From assembly GCA_943356435.1 (NCBI GenBank), contig CALREY010000003.1, forward strand, positions 1-64,000: a stretch of DNA of 64,000 nucleotides, in the 5' to 3' direction. The position numbers and the translations under genes were made by a program. Position 1 is the stretch's first letter, and the number at the start of each line of letters is the position of its first letter. Origin of the DNA: Candidatus Altimarinota bacterium. Lineage in GTDB: Bacteria; Patescibacteriota; Gracilibacteria; BD1-5; UBA6164. Of this stretch, positions 1 to 10,442 are shown piece by piece. The notes beneath the pieces are model-generated. The model made no database searches. It saw nothing but the letters and a program-made list of their open reading frames with translations, and was not told where the DNA came from.

Positions 1-686
1 CTAAATACTAGTTTTTGTTCACTAAGTATTTGTTCTAAATCTGTAACAGCAGTATCATTGCTTATGATAGATGGTACAGCTAATACTTTACATATACTTC
101 AACTAAGAGCTTTAGTAAGCTGTTCATTATAATTACCAGTTACATAAGCTGTAGCTTCAGTTGTTCAGGCAGAAACATCCCTCACCCCTAGTCCATCTCC
201 CCATGATTGATAAGTAACTGCAAATTGGTCTACTCCTTTCTCCCTTGGGGGGAAAGGTTGGGATAGGGGGATGTAAGAAATTTCATCTCCTTCAATCATT
301 CATCCAATTTGGTATTGGTATTTAGTGCTTGTAATTGAGTAAGTATACTCTTTATTATTAACTGGGTCTGTAGGTATTTTGTCCAATCTATCTACATTAG
401 CAAAAACATTTTCACCGAAAGTACCTTGATACCAAACTATTGCTCAACTATAGGTTATTTCTACAGAGTTACTAGGCATAGGATATTTCCCTGCATCTAG
501 TTGAAACAATTCTAAACTAGTTTTCATACTAGATATATCTGATACTCTTGTAGAGTCTCTAGCACTAGTGCTATATCATTGCAGACTGATAAATGCTATT
601 GTTCATAAAATAGCTAAAATAGTAATTACTACTATTAATTCTACTAGAGTAAAGGCTTTAATTACTTGTTTTTTTTGTAGATTCAT
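1..686 (-). CDS. Type IV pilin/pseudopilin-like protein (C-terminus beyond window)
   Basis: Read with TGA as Gly, this gives a prepilin. A short basic leader is followed by the class III cleavage and methylation motif FTLVELIVVITILAILG (F is the predicted mature residue 1) and the usual hydrophobic helix, then a soluble domain with WYQGTFGENVF and YTYSITSTKYQY. The start is ATG at 686. The reading frame runs off the left edge of the window, so the protein is partial. Such pilins are assembled by type IV pilus or type II secretion-like machines. CPR bacteria commonly carry pilin clusters, probably for host attachment or DNA uptake (family knowledge). A GC-rich repeat element lies in frame inside the gene. 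A specific role cannot be assigned. Confidence 0.85.
175..274 (-). repeat. MITE-like GC-rich element embedded in frame in the pilin gene
   Basis: The 100-bp stretch begins ACATCCCTCACCCC and ends GGGGGATGT, so its ends are imperfect inverted repeats. Its core CCTTTCTCCCTTGGGGGGAAA is nearly identical to the intergenic element at 46801-46896. Here it lies inside an open reading frame and is translated through without a stop, adding a peptide containing SYIPLSQPFPPREKG. Confidence 0.7.
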
Positions 687-770
687 AGAATATTATTTTA
701 TAAATTATTTAATAATAATTCTAATATTTTTTAATATTTTTTCAACATAATTTTATTTTTTTACAAAATT

Positions 771-794
771 AAAGCCCTGCTTAGCAGGGCTTTA
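771..794 (-). terminator. Rho-independent terminator for the 844-1812 gene
   Basis: This is a perfect hairpin, AAAGCCCTGC / GCAGGGCTTT, with a TTAA loop. On the minus strand it is followed by a T-rich run and lies about 50 nt past the TAA TAA stop of the minus-strand gene. Confidence 0.85.
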
Positions 795-843
795 AGGTTT
801 CGAACTCTAATCACAAATTATGCAAAGATGCATAAATGGATTA

Positions 844-1812
844 TTATTCGCAAATAGTAGAACTATCAAAAGCTTTTCGACGTGCACATTCTTCTCTGAC
901 CAGTTTTTTTACATCAACTTTCAGAGTTTGTGCTCCATCAAGAGCCAAGTTTGCTTTGTTATCAGCGCTCAGAGCTGTAGTTGTTGCTAATTGTGCTTGA
1001 CTTCCAGCTTGTTCAGCTTTCTTTTCTGCACGTTTTGCAATTTCTTCAGCTCTTAAAGCTATTTCCTCAGCTCTTTTCGCAATTGTTAATGCTGAAGTAT
1101 CTGCCGCTTTAACCTGTTTAGCAGGTTTAATCCCAGTTTTAGCAACAACTTTTGCAGATTTATTTGCCTGAATAGCAACTGCTGCTTTTGCTTGTTTTTC
1201 TGGAGCTTTAGCAACTACTGCAGCTTTAGTAACAGTGACAACTGGTTTTATGGCTTGTACTTTTTCAAGTTTTACGACCTTTTTTTCCAGCTCTTTTTGA
1301 CCGACTTGACCAGCTTTGACTTCTTTGTCCAGATCTGTAAGCATACCACTTAGAGTAGTTTGGTTTTTGTTCAGGTCATTGATAGCACCATTAGCTTGGT
1401 CAAGGTCAGTTCGGATAACCGCCACTTGATCAGTATTCAGTTGTGTAGAACTTCTTACATCATTGATAGCTATCCTTACTGAAGATATCTTGTCATCGAC
1501 ACTATTTAGTTCTTTTTTCATAACACTAATAGCAATCAATGTAAGGATGATACTAAAAACAGCACCAATCAATATTACTCCAAGTCCATTTGTTTTGGTT
1601 TTTTCTTTTTCTCCGCCATTGTAACGATCGGGAGAATTTTTATTTTTTAACTCCTCCTCATCGTCCATGTCGATTTTTTTCAGATTTTCTTCGAGGACAT
1701 CAGGGCCCTCTGAAATCTGGTCCAAATCAAATTCATCATCCTTGCCTGTCTTTGCAACAACTTCGTCGCCAGCAACTACAGGTTTAACATCAGCATTTTT
1801 ATCAGTACTCAT
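844..1812 (-). CDS. Single-pass membrane protein with long Lys/Ala coiled coil (standard-code gene)
   Basis: The 322-aa protein has an acidic N-terminal cytoplasmic part, one membrane segment near residues 76-98 (GLGVILIGAVFSIILTLIAI), a heptad-rich region, and an Ala/Lys-rich stretch with repeats such as RAEEIALRAEEIAKRAEKKAEQ. The start is ATG at 1812 with AAGGA just upstream, and the gene ends in tandem TAA. I recognise no family. It contains no TGA codon, encodes Gly by GGN and uses CGT/CGA for Arg (ATC CGA ACT; GCA CGT CGA), unlike the UGA-Gly genes around it. It therefore belongs with the standard-code gene set. It may span or tether envelope layers, but that is inferred only from its shape. 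Confidence 0.85.
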   Translation of the reverse strand: MSTDKNADVKPVVAGDEVVAKTGKDDEFDLDQISEGPDVLEENLKKIDMDDEEELKNKNSPDRYNGGEKEKTKTNGLGVILIGAVFSIILTLIAISVMKKELNSVDDKISSVRIAINDVRSSTQLNTDQVAVIRTDLDQANGAINDLNKNQTTLSGMLTDLDKEVKAGQVGQKELEKKVVKLEKVQAIKPVVTVTKAAVVAKAPEKQAKAAVAIQANKSAKVVAKTGIKPAKQVKAADTSALTIAKRAEEIALRAEEIAKRAEKKAEQAGSQAQLATTTALSADNKANLALDGAQTLKVDVKKLVREECARRKAFDSSTICE

Positions 1813-1868
1813 TTTAAATTCCTTACACTCGTGTGTGGTGGATTGAAAATTTGGATTAAAGTGCTGAG

Positions 1869-1896
1869 ATAATACTTAAAAATATTTAATTGTCAA
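1869..1896 (-). promoter_or_regulatory. Promoter of the 844-1812 gene
   Basis: On the minus strand, TTGACA (1896-1891) and TATTAT (1874-1869) are separated by 16 bp, about 57 nt upstream of the ATG. The same TTGACA-N16-TATNAT layout occurs at several other promoters in this window. Confidence 0.75.
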
Positions 1897-1931
1897 TAGA
1901 TTTTATATACAAAAAAACAAGTAATATATTT

Positions 1932-3419
1932 TTACTTGTTTTTATCCGATTCTATAAGTATTTTTGTAGATATCATTGCTGATTCATATATTGTTGGTAA
2001 GCCACTTCCTGGATGAGTTCATCATCATACTAAATACATATTTTCTATATCTTCTGATTTATTATGTGGTCTGAAATACAACATTTGAGATATTTTGTGT
2101 GATAGATTGAAAGTTGCTCAATTATATATATTGAATTTATTTTCCCAGTCATTTGGTGTAATTATTAGTTTTTCTTTTGTGTGTTCTCTTATATCATTTA
2201 TTCCAAATCTTTTTTCTATGTATTCATATATTTTGTTTTCTATTTTTTCTTTTTTTGTTTCCCAATCTATTCAGCTGACATTGTTTGGTGTTGGAATTAG
2301 TATATATAATGCACTTTCTCATTCTGGAGCTAGTGTATTATCTAACAAGCTTGGATTGTGTACATAAAAACTAAAATCATCACTTATATCCATATTATTC
2401 CCTATATTATCAACATATTCTTTATATTCTTTATTGAATACTATATTATGGTGATTTAGGTTTTCGTATTTTTTATCTAGTCACAAATATAGCATAAATG
2501 TACTACATGAATACTCTTTTTGTTTTAGTTTTTCATCAGTGTATTTTTTTCTAGCATCATTATCTATTAAATCAGTCATAGCATAAGCAAAATCAGCATT
2601 TACTATTACATGGTCTCCATAAATAGTTTCTCAATTTTCTAATAATACTCATTTTGCTACTCATTTTTCTACTATTATTTTCTTCACACTTGTATTTAGG
2701 TGTATTTTTCCATTATTTTCTTTTACCACTTTTGCCATTGCTTTTGAGATTTGATTCAATCCTCATTTTACATGATGAATACCAAATTTGTGCTCAAAAT
2801 ATGATAATATAGTGAAGGCAGCTGGACAAGTCCATGGTGACATACCTATGTATTTAGCCTGAAATGCCATAGATATTTTAAGTCTTTCATCAGTGAAATA
2901 ACTACTCAATCTAGAATGCAAAGAATTAAATAAATCTAGTTTTGGTAATGCTTTTAAAAATCTTTTTGATAAAAATGCTCCTATATTTGAGTATGGTACT
3001 TCTAGACAAGGAATCATTGCTTCGAATTTTTTACCTTCTTTTTCAATATATTTCAAATAATTATCTTGTTCCCCAGGAAATACTCTAGCTATTTCTTCAT
3101 ATGTATCTTCTATTTTGGCTCTAGGATAAAATAATTTACCATCATCAAAACTCAATTTATATAATGGGTCTATATCTAGAATTTCTAAATAATCTTCGAC
3201 TTTTCTTCCTGATAATTCAAATACATCATCTAATGCTTTTTTATAAATCAAAAATGTTGGACCAATATCGAATTTATAATTTCACAATGTTATATTATTA
3301 TTTCTACCTCAGACATCAGATTGTTTTTCAAATATTTCTACATCATATCATCTACTACTCAATATCATTCAAGCAGATATTCATCAAGGTCCTGCTCATA
3401 CTATTAATACTTTTTTCAT
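1932..3419 (-). CDS. CrtI-like FAD-dependent oxidoreductase (phytoene desaturase family)
   Basis: With TGA as Gly this is a 495-aa protein of normal CrtI length. It opens with the FAD dinucleotide-binding motif VLIVGAGPGGISAGMILSS, followed by FEKQSDVGGRNN, and ends with the family C-terminal FAD motif [12 protein letters not shown]. Four glycines of the N-terminal motif are TGA codons. CrtI proteins desaturate carotenoid precursors, but related amine-oxidase-fold enzymes have other substrates and no other carotenoid gene is visible here, so the substrate is open. The gene lies 12 nt downstream of a UbiB/ABC1-like kinase gene and is probably co-transcribed with it. An older or automatic annotation would show only fragments such as the piece at 2763-3251. 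Confidence 0.88.
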
Positions 3420-3431
3420 TTATTTTAATTA

Positions 3432-4631
3432 TTATTTTATAAATTTTTCGAAATCTTTTATAAACGGTTTTAAATCTTTTATCAAATCTGCATCAGGTTT
3501 GCATTTTATCACCATTCAGTCCAGATACATTAGACTCTTAATTATTGGATACATATCATCATTGAAAGTTGCTCAATTATGCACTGCTGTTTTTATTGTA
3601 TCCATCATTTGTTTAGTTAAGCTTACTTGAGATACATTTTTTCACTCGAAGTCTTTATATAGCAATTCAAATTCTTTATTAAATTTTTCTATATTATTTA
3701 TTTTTGTGATTGACATTTTGAGTAATGAATCTGCACATTTTTTGTAATCATATATTACTAAATTTTTAAAAAATTCAAATAATCAAGCTCTAGTAGATCT
3801 CAATGCTTCACTTATAGCTCAATTATCTATCAAATATATTTTTCAATTTTTGTATATCAAGTTTCCAGGATGCACATCTCAATGAAATATTCACTCTGAG
3901 AACATAAATACTCCATGTATTTGAAAAAATGCTAATAATAGATTGTAATTCATCTTTTTTTCCTCTAATAATCTATCGAAATTTTCTCAATCTATGTATT
4001 CTGAAACAAGAATATTTTCATTTGATAATTCCTTATAATATTTAGGTAATGCAAATCTAGATATATCTATTTGGTCTTTATATTTTTCATATACATTATT
4101 TAATATTTCTGCATTAGATATTTCATTTAATAAATTTAGTTCTGAAATAGTCGTTTTTTTAATTGATTCTAGCACTGAAAGTGGATTTGCTACTTTTTCT
4201 AATTTAGGATAGAAAAAAATAATGAATTTCAAAAATTTTTCAATATTTCTAATATCTTTTATAAATTTTTCTGTGAAATCTTTTTTAATTATTTTTATTA
4301 CTACTATTTCATTATTTTTTAATCTTGCTTTATGTACTTGTCATATAGAAGCGCTAGCAAGAGGAATTTTATCTATAAAATCAAAATTATTATACCAATC
4401 ATTTCCTATATAATTTGAGACTATTTCATCAAATCATAAATCATTGTCATGAAAATTTTGAGAAAAAAGTTTAGATAATTCCATACAACTATCCCTAGAT
4501 AAAAAATCTATTCTCAGTGCAAATACTTGAGCTATTTTTACTGCTAGTAGTCATTTTTTTTGTATTTTTGATATATCAGGTTTTTTACTAAATATATTGA
4601 CTATCAAGAATATAAAGCTTATAAAATTCAT
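3432..4631 (-). CDS. ABC1/UbiB (AarF) family atypical kinase-like protein
   Basis: This is a 399-aa protein when TGA is read as Gly. It shows the family's N-terminal KxGQ-like motif in the form LLAVKIAQVFALR, the Ala-rich nucleotide loop PLASASIGQVHKARL, and VVIKIIK supplying the lysine. UbiB/ABC1 proteins are ATP-binding, membrane-associated regulators of isoprenoid-quinone lipid synthesis (family knowledge). The start is ATG at 4631, and the stop lies 12 nt before the CrtI-like gene. The pairing of an ABC1 kinase with a CrtI-like oxidase suggests both act on an isoprenoid lipid, which is an inference. The Q of the usual KxGQ is present, but its Gly is replaced by Ala. Confidence 0.82.
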
Positions 4632-4712
4632 ATTTTTTTTTATTAGCTAGAATTAAATATCAATCATTATATAAATATTTATTATATTACAAAATTATTA
4701 AAAATCTATGTA

Positions 4713-4740
4713 TTGACTAATTATATATTTATTATATAAT
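4713..4740 (+). promoter_or_regulatory. Promoter of the 904-aa membrane protein gene
   Basis: TTGACT and TATAAT are separated by 16 bp. The transcript would start near 4747 and includes the leader motif TTCATTAAAATCTTTTGAAA (4758-4777), which recurs before the genes at 52531 and 53698. The RBS AGGAGA lies 6 nt before the ATG. Confidence 0.8.
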
Positions 4741-4797
4741 CCACGAGTTGAATTTTGTTCATTAAAATCTTTTGAAAATTTTATTTAGGAGAAACTT

Positions 4798-7512
4798 ATG
4801 TTTTTAGAAAAGTTGCAAGAAATCTATTCTATCCTTTTGGCTAGAAAAGACAAAGAACTTAAAAAAAATAACTACAAAGCATTATTTCCTCTGTTTTTTG
4901 AGGCTAGTGTTTTTTTATATATGATTGTTAATTTCGATAAATATGCTTCTGGTGTGTTGAAAAACTCACATATGAGAAAGTCTAATGGTTCTGAAAAAAG
5001 AGCAGAATTATTAGCTGAATTTATTAATTACTATGAGTCTGAGTCGCATCAAGACATCAGAAATATATGCAAGTTTTACCGGGCGCCAAAAAATCTGAAA
5101 GAAGCTATTCTATGTGAATACCCCTTTGAGAAAATGAGTTATTTAGAAATGGTTCAGAAACTTTTTGATACAAACTTTTTGAATGAAATAGATTTGTTTG
5201 TAACTGAGTTTTATTCTCAGGAAGAAACACGGATAAGTTGTTGTATTCCTTATTCTTTATTTCAAGAAGTACCTACTAATCGCAATTATGAGTATTGGAA
5301 TTTATTGCAAGCTAGAGGATTTTTGAATCTAGTAACCGATATGTATTTGAATTATAAGGCTGAGCATGGATATGAAAATAGACTTGCTCAGACACTGTAT
5401 AACTTCATTACTATTGAATTCTCAAATTATTATTACATGTTTTATCGTAATGATGGATCTACGAATAGGGGTACATATACTCAACATTATTACGATGAGC
5501 GTAGACGATTTTTGTCTATGTTTTTTGGTAATTCTGACCGAGGCTTGGAAATAATTGCTTATAGTTTTGCACTTCCTATAAAAGCTTTTAGGAGTTTTTT
5601 ATGGAATATGAATGTAGATTTGCAGGATTTGGAATCCTACATTCGTCGTATGGGTGATAAACAATTTGCTACATTAAAAAATGCATATTATTTGATATGT
5701 GTTGATTCGATGCCGGAGCTGCATCCTGCTTGTACAAAGGGCTGGAAACATATTTTTCATCGTCCTAGTTTGCAGGAAATCAAAAATGAAGAACTGTATG
5801 ATGAATCAGAACGGTTCAAAAAAAACTGGGCTGTAGTAAAAAATGAAGTAGGTTTGGATATGGGATTTACAATGTATCGTGGTACAAAGGATGATACGGT
5901 AAATACAAATGCAAAATACCTCTCAAAAAAGGATCACAAAAATTTCAAGGAAAAGGGATTTAGTGAATTCTATATTAATCCTGATGGATTTTATGGAATT
6001 TGTACCCGAAAGATTTTTGGTAATTATTTGTGGGGTGATTTCGATGAACAAGAAGTGAGCGGATGGGTATGTCCTAGATTTTGGACTACATTTTTGCTAT
6101 ATTTCACTTTGCTAGTCGTATCGCCTGCTTGTATTGGATTATTGTTGCTTGGAGGAATTGAGAATACTAAAGTAATTGTTTGGTTATCGATATTTGGCTC
6201 ACTATTTCCTCTACTATTATTTGCTTATACGCTTAAGTATTTGATACTAAAAGTAGTTAATTTTCTGCTGTATTTAATATGCGGAACAGATGAAAAAGTA
6301 AAGGAATTCATCGACTTAAGTGTTGAAAAAGTGCAAGAAATTAACGATACAAAATATGGTCCAAAAACCTTGTATTTATTTGCTAAAACTATTTGGTGCA
6401 CTTTATTGCTCTCTTGCTTTAGTTATGCTTATGAGCCGATTTTGGCTGTTAGTTTTACAGTGGTCGTTGATTATTTCGTAAGTAGTTATTTGAAAAAAGG
6501 AGCATATATCCCGCTATCAAATCTGAAATATGCTAAATATGCTATTTTCTTGTTGGTATCGGCTCATTTAATTTTTGTATGGGAGACAATATTTGATATT
6601 TCTAGGTTTTTGTTTGATTTTTTCTTGAACTATTATGCATATCTTGTTTCTTTAAGTATGCTGATTGTACCTGCTTTTATCGTTGTCGGTATTTCAAAGA
6701 AGTATTTTGAAGTTCAGGATAAATACGTAGTAGAAAAATCGAGTATTGAATATAGCTATGTTGATTCATTGTTTGATAAACTAGTTATGGTTGTAATATT
6801 TAGTTTCTTTGCAATTTTTCTCGGAGAATTAATATTTTTTGTAAAGTTTAGTGATTTATCATTGCTGAAGGATGGATTGTATACGATATCAATATTTATT
6901 GGTATAAACTTATTGTTATTTTCGCCTAGTTTGTTTTTGTTTAGAAGACCTGTTGTATTGGAATATGAAAAAACTCAGTATAACAGAGGTAAATCAATTG
7001 TAAACAGTTATGTTTCAGGTAAAAGAGTTATTTTTGCTATTTCAAATAATAAATGGCTTTTTGATAAAAAAGAGCAATTTATTGATTACTATAATTTGTT
7101 TGATAGTTTCTCACCTGACAATGGTCCTAAATTTAAACGATTGTTTGTTAAATACATCAATCGATTAGATGATGGATTTTTGTTTGAAGTGAGGTGCTTG
7201 AGAACAATTTTGAACGAAAGACAAAGAGCTTTTTCATTCAAACATATCAAAAAACTTGTTAATTCACAAATGACTGCTCGAGAAGTGGTTGATTATTTTG
7301 ATAAACTGGAGGCAATCCAAAATAAAATTTTCAAAAAAATAGAGATCGTTTATGATTTCTCTGCAATGATTTACAAAGGTATATGCTATCCATTTATTTG
7401 GATTTGGTCTATTGTTTGTATGTTTTTCGGAGCAATTGTTGATTTATATGAATTTGTTATAGATACATTTCACAAGATTTGTCCTTATAGCAATGCTAGT
7501 GAAAGAATTTAA
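4798..7512 (+). CDS. Large multi-pass membrane protein of unknown function (standard-code gene)
   Basis: The 904-aa protein has a long soluble N-terminal half (about residues 1-420) rich in Tyr/Phe. At least eight hydrophobic segments follow between about 425 and 720, including FWTTFLLYFTLLVVSPACIG, VVIFSFFAIFLGELIFFV and TISIFIGINLLLFSPSLFLF. A soluble region comes next, and a final hydrophobic stretch lies near the C-terminus. I do not recognise the family. All glycines are GGN, arginines include CGG, CGC, CGA and CGT, and there is no TGA, in clear contrast with the neighbours. It is monocistronic, with its own promoter and terminator. Its leader shares a motif with the TPM-protein gene at 53698 and its paralogue at 52531, which suggests membership of the same regulon. 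Confidence 0.85.
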   Translation: MFLEKLQEIYSILLARKDKELKKNNYKALFPLFFEASVFLYMIVNFDKYASGVLKNSHMRKSNGSEKRAELLAEFINYYESESHQDIRNICKFYRAPKNLKEAILCEYPFEKMSYLEMVQKLFDTNFLNEIDLFVTEFYSQEETRISCCIPYSLFQEVPTNRNYEYWNLLQARGFLNLVTDMYLNYKAEHGYENRLAQTLYNFITIEFSNYYYMFYRNDGSTNRGTYTQHYYDERRRFLSMFFGNSDRGLEIIAYSFALPIKAFRSFLWNMNVDLQDLESYIRRMGDKQFATLKNAYYLICVDSMPELHPACTKGWKHIFHRPSLQEIKNEELYDESERFKKNWAVVKNEVGLDMGFTMYRGTKDDTVNTNAKYLSKKDHKNFKEKGFSEFYINPDGFYGICTRKIFGNYLWGDFDEQEVSGWVCPRFWTTFLLYFTLLVVSPACIGLLLLGGIENTKVIVWLSIFGSLFPLLLFAYTLKYLILKVVNFLLYLICGTDEKVKEFIDLSVEKVQEINDTKYGPKTLYLFAKTIWCTLLLSCFSYAYEPILAVSFTVVVDYFVSSYLKKGAYIPLSNLKYAKYAIFLLVSAHLIFVWETIFDISRFLFDFFLNYYAYLVSLSMLIVPAFIVVGISKKYFEVQDKYVVEKSSIEYSYVDSLFDKLVMVVIFSFFAIFLGELIFFVKFSDLSLLKDGLYTISIFIGINLLLFSPSLFLFRRPVVLEYEKTQYNRGKSIVNSYVSGKRVIFAISNNKWLFDKKEQFIDYYNLFDSFSPDNGPKFKRLFVKYINRLDDGFLFEVRCLRTILNERQRAFSFKHIKKLVNSQMTAREVVDYFDKLEAIQNKIFKKIEIVYDFSAMIYKGICYPFIWIWSIVCMFFGAIVDLYEFVIDTFHKICPYSNASERI

Positions 7513-7531
7513 TTAAAAAAAGGAGAAAAAT

Positions 7532-7561
7532 AAAAAAGGGTAAGAAATTACCCTTTTTTTT
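7532..7561 (+). terminator. Terminator after the 904-aa gene
   Basis: The hairpin AAAAAAGGGTAA / TTACCCTTTTTTTT has the loop GAAA. It is preceded by AAAAAAAGGAGAAAAATAAA, a leader also found just before the terminators at 53493-53588 and 57575-57669. Confidence 0.85.
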
Positions 7562-7578
7562 GTTATTAAAAAATATAA

Positions 7579-7605
7579 TTGCAAATATGATAATAAGTGT
7601 ATAAT
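7579..7605 (+). promoter_or_regulatory. Promoter of the RMD1-like gene
   Basis: TTGCAA and TATAAT are separated by 15 bp, about 30 nt upstream of the ATG at 7636. Confidence 0.55.
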
Positions 7606-7635
7606 ATGGCAAAATTTACTAATTAATGAACAAAT

Positions 7636-8433
7636 ATGAATATCAAAATAAAAGCATTACAATTACCAAAAGATGTAAATCTGTCCAGAATAGAAAATCA
7701 TTTCAAGATAAAATTAAATAGATCAATAGATTGAAGTTATTATTCTGAAATAGAGAATGGGAAAAATATATATTTTTATAAGTTTTCAGCATTTATATTT
7801 ATATGATTTGAAGACCAAGAAATAGATTTTCATGTAGAAAAAATAACATCTGATTCACCAGATAAAACTACAATAGTAACTCAAGAGTACGAAATAAAAG
7901 TAGATTCAACTTTAGAAAATCATTTTTCTATAAATGATAATTTCATAACTATCAAGGAGTATAAGTTAAACTACTTTGAGATTATAGCTTTTTCTCTAGC
8001 TCATACTGTAGCTATGGAATACTATGAAAATACAACTGAAAAATTCTTCGAAAAGATAAATTTTTATGATGAAATAAAAAAATTCTGACAAATAAAAAGT
8101 AAAGAAAAAGACTTATTAAAAAATATAGCAGAACTATTATCTATAAAACACCAAATAGTAAATGAATTGTATTTACTAGATAAGCCTGAAGTAGTTTGGG
8201 ATGATATAGTATTAGAAAAATTGTATACTTCTTTGTACTGATTTTTTGAGATAGAAGATAGATTTAAGGCTATAGAATACAAGCTAAATTTCATGAATGA
8301 AAATATTACATTTTTGTATGATGTACTTGATTCTAAAAAATGACATTTTCTTGAATGGATTATTATATTTCTAATAATTTTTGAGGTTATTTTTACTCTT
8401 ATAGATTTTTATGATAGATTTTTGAATCATTAA
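7636..8433 (+). CDS. RMD1/DUF155 family protein
   Basis: This is a 265-aa protein with TGA read as Gly. The C-terminal region matches the DUF155 (RMD1/SIF2) family. It has a helical segment with LEKLYTSLYGFFEIEDRFKA and LNFMNENITFLYDVLDSK, then a single C-terminal membrane helix in HFLEWIIIFLIIFEVIFTLI. The family occurs from bacteria to mitochondria. The yeast members are needed for meiosis or mitochondrial function, and the bacterial role is unknown. The start was chosen at ATG 7636, because the ATG at 7626 is in another frame. The gene has its own promoter and terminator. Confidence 0.8.
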
Positions 8434-8464
8434 AAAAATATGTTTTTTAAAAAACATATTTTTT
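8433..8464 (+). terminator. Terminator after the RMD1-like gene
   Basis: The AT-only hairpin AAAAAATATGTTTTTT / AAAAAACATATTTTTT starts at the stop codon. Confidence 0.75.
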
Positions 8465-8561
8465 ATTGCAAAAAATTTGTATTTTGTCAATTTTTTACTA
8501 CAATTCCCTCACCTTTACTAAAGGGCTAGTGCGGAACTAGTTTTATAATTAATATTTTAGT

Positions 8562-9989
8562 ATGACAAAAAAGTTAGAACTTTTGATGCCAGCATGAGAT
8601 TTCGAAAAATTGAAATTTGCTTATGCATATGGTGCAGATGCATGTTATGTATGAGTTCCAATGTTTTCTCTAAGAGCTAGAACAAATGCTTTTACAATGG
8701 AAACTATAAAAGAAGCAGTAGATTATGCTCATAAACTATGAAAAAAAATATATTTCACAGCAAATATATATGCTCACAATGTGAAAATAAAACCATTTAT
8801 AGCACAATTTAAAAAAATGCTAGAAATGTGACCTGATGCATTTATTATGGCTGATCCTGGACTTATTCACTTAGTTAGAAAAGAATTCCCAGAAGCAGAA
8901 ATACATTTATCAGTACAAGCAAATAATACAAACTGGGCTCAAGCATTGTTTTGGAAAGAAATGTGAATCAAAAGAATCATATTATCAAGAGAGATTTCTA
9001 TAAAAGAAATGAAAGAAATACATGAACAAGTACCAGATATGGAACTAGAAGCATTTGTACATGGTGCTATTTGTATGGCTTATTCATGAAGATGTTTGAT
9101 TTCAAATTATTTATCAAATAGAGATCCAAATCAATGAACATGTAGTCATTCATGTAGATGGGAATACAAAGTATTCAAGGATGAGAGAAGTGAAGAAGAA
9201 CTAGAAACAGTTACCGGTAGACCAGAAGATTATGAAGAATTAACTTGAAATTTTTACCTAGAAGAAAAAGAAAGACCAGGTGAAATAATGGAAATCGACG
9301 AAGATAGTTATGGTACATATTTGATGAATTCTAGAGATTTATGTGCAATTGACTATATAGAAGAATTAAAAGACGCTTGAATAATCAGTTTCAAAGTAGA
9401 ATGAAGAAATAAAACAGTTAACTATATAGCATCAGTTGGTTTAGCTTATAGAGAAGCTGTGGATGCTGTAGAAAGATGAGAAAAATATGATGCAGTAAAA
9501 TTATCAGAAGAATTATTCTGAATCGCAAACAGATGATATATACCAGGATTTTTAGCATGAAATACAAATGCAAATGCTCAATTCTATGAAAGAAATGGTA
9601 GTTTCGGTACGAAATCATTCTTGTGAATACTTAGAGAATACGACTCAAGCGAAAAACTAGTAAGAGTAGAAGTAAAAAATCAATTCAATATATGAGACGA
9701 AATAGAAATAGTATCTCCAAGTGGAATAAGTAAATCAAAAGTAGAAAAAATCTACAAATCTAGAATAAATCACGGAACTAAAAAAGCAAATACTACATTT
9801 ACTGACAATGTGACATTTGATAAAACATTAGCAGAAGAAGTAAATAGTGCTCATGGTGGATGATATGAAGTATGGATAAATCTAGAAGAAAAACCAGAAG
9901 ATTTCAGTCTAATCAGAAAAGATGCTCCTATGATAGAAGTAGATGCTTCTAAATTATGAGATTTTATGAAAGATAGATTGATAGCATAA
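8562..9989 (+). CDS. trhP: U32 family tRNA hydroxylation protein (TrhP/YegQ type)
   Basis: This is a 475-aa protein with TGA read as Gly. It shows the U32 signature with conserved cysteines (EAFVHGAICMAYSGRCLIS, then GTCSHSCRWEYKV), the N-terminal LMPAGDFEKLKFAYAYGADA, and a C-terminal domain typical of the long TrhP branch rather than the short RlhA forms. TrhP works with prephenate-derived substrate to hydroxylate U34 of certain tRNAs to 5-hydroxyuridine (family knowledge). The conserved cysteines are thought to bind an iron-sulfur cluster. Many of its glycines are TGA, making this one of the clearest demonstrations of the recoded UGA in the window. It is a single gene followed by a terminator. 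Confidence 0.9.
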
Positions 9990-9990
9990 A

Positions 9991-10024
9991 AAACATAACT
10001 CACAATTTGTGAGTTATGTTTTTT
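9991..10024 (+). terminator. Terminator after trhP (shared with the convergent gene)
   Basis: The hairpin AAACATAACTCACAA / TTTGTGAGTTATGTTT is followed by TTTT. The convergent minus-strand gene ends at 10023, so the hairpin may serve both strands. Confidence 0.85.
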
Positions 10025-10442
10025 ATGCTACTTTTTGAAACATATTAATTATTTTACCAAATATAGTTTCTGGCTTCCCTGTTCTATATTGTCTGTAATT
10101 AGTATATTCTCTTAATAATTTGTTAGAATTAACTAAAAATTTAGTTTCTTTGTAATGTTTACTTCTATATCATAGTAATAATAATACATCCAAGCTGTAA
10201 AAAGTCTCTGTTTCATCTTTTTTTTGATTATATACTTTTTGGATATTATCTGATAAATCTAGGTTAGAATTGATAATTATATTACTCAATTCTTTTTTTA
10301 CTTCTGATTTAGTTACTCCATAAAATTCAGCTATTTCTTTGATAGTTAGCCATATTTTTCACATACTAAACATTGCTTTTACTTTCAAGTTATCATTTCT
10401 AAGTATGTATTTTCAACTATTTGTTCTGTTTATTGTTTTCAT
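10023..10442 (-). CDS. RhuM-like DNA-binding protein (paralogue 1)
   Basis: This is a 139-aa protein with TGA read as Gly. It resembles the N-terminal part of the RhuM family: a winged-helix-like segment KIWLTIKEIAEFYGVTKSEV, then the family's signature FYSLDVLLLLGYRSKHYKET. RhuM proteins are found in pathogenicity and defence islands, and their function is unclear. A paralogue lies at 15079-15486 with the same motif order. Both are much shorter than full-length RhuM (over 300 aa). The pair may be small regulators, but that is an inference. Confidence 0.7.

Noticed and set aside
2763-4232. Fragmented ORFs suggesting pseudogenes (and many similar fragments throughout)
   Set aside because: With TGA read as Gly they join into full-length conserved proteins with intact motifs, so they are not decayed genes.
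8516-8542. Hairpin CTAGTGCGGAACTAG before trhP as a riboswitch
   Set aside because: Too small and without any known aptamer core.
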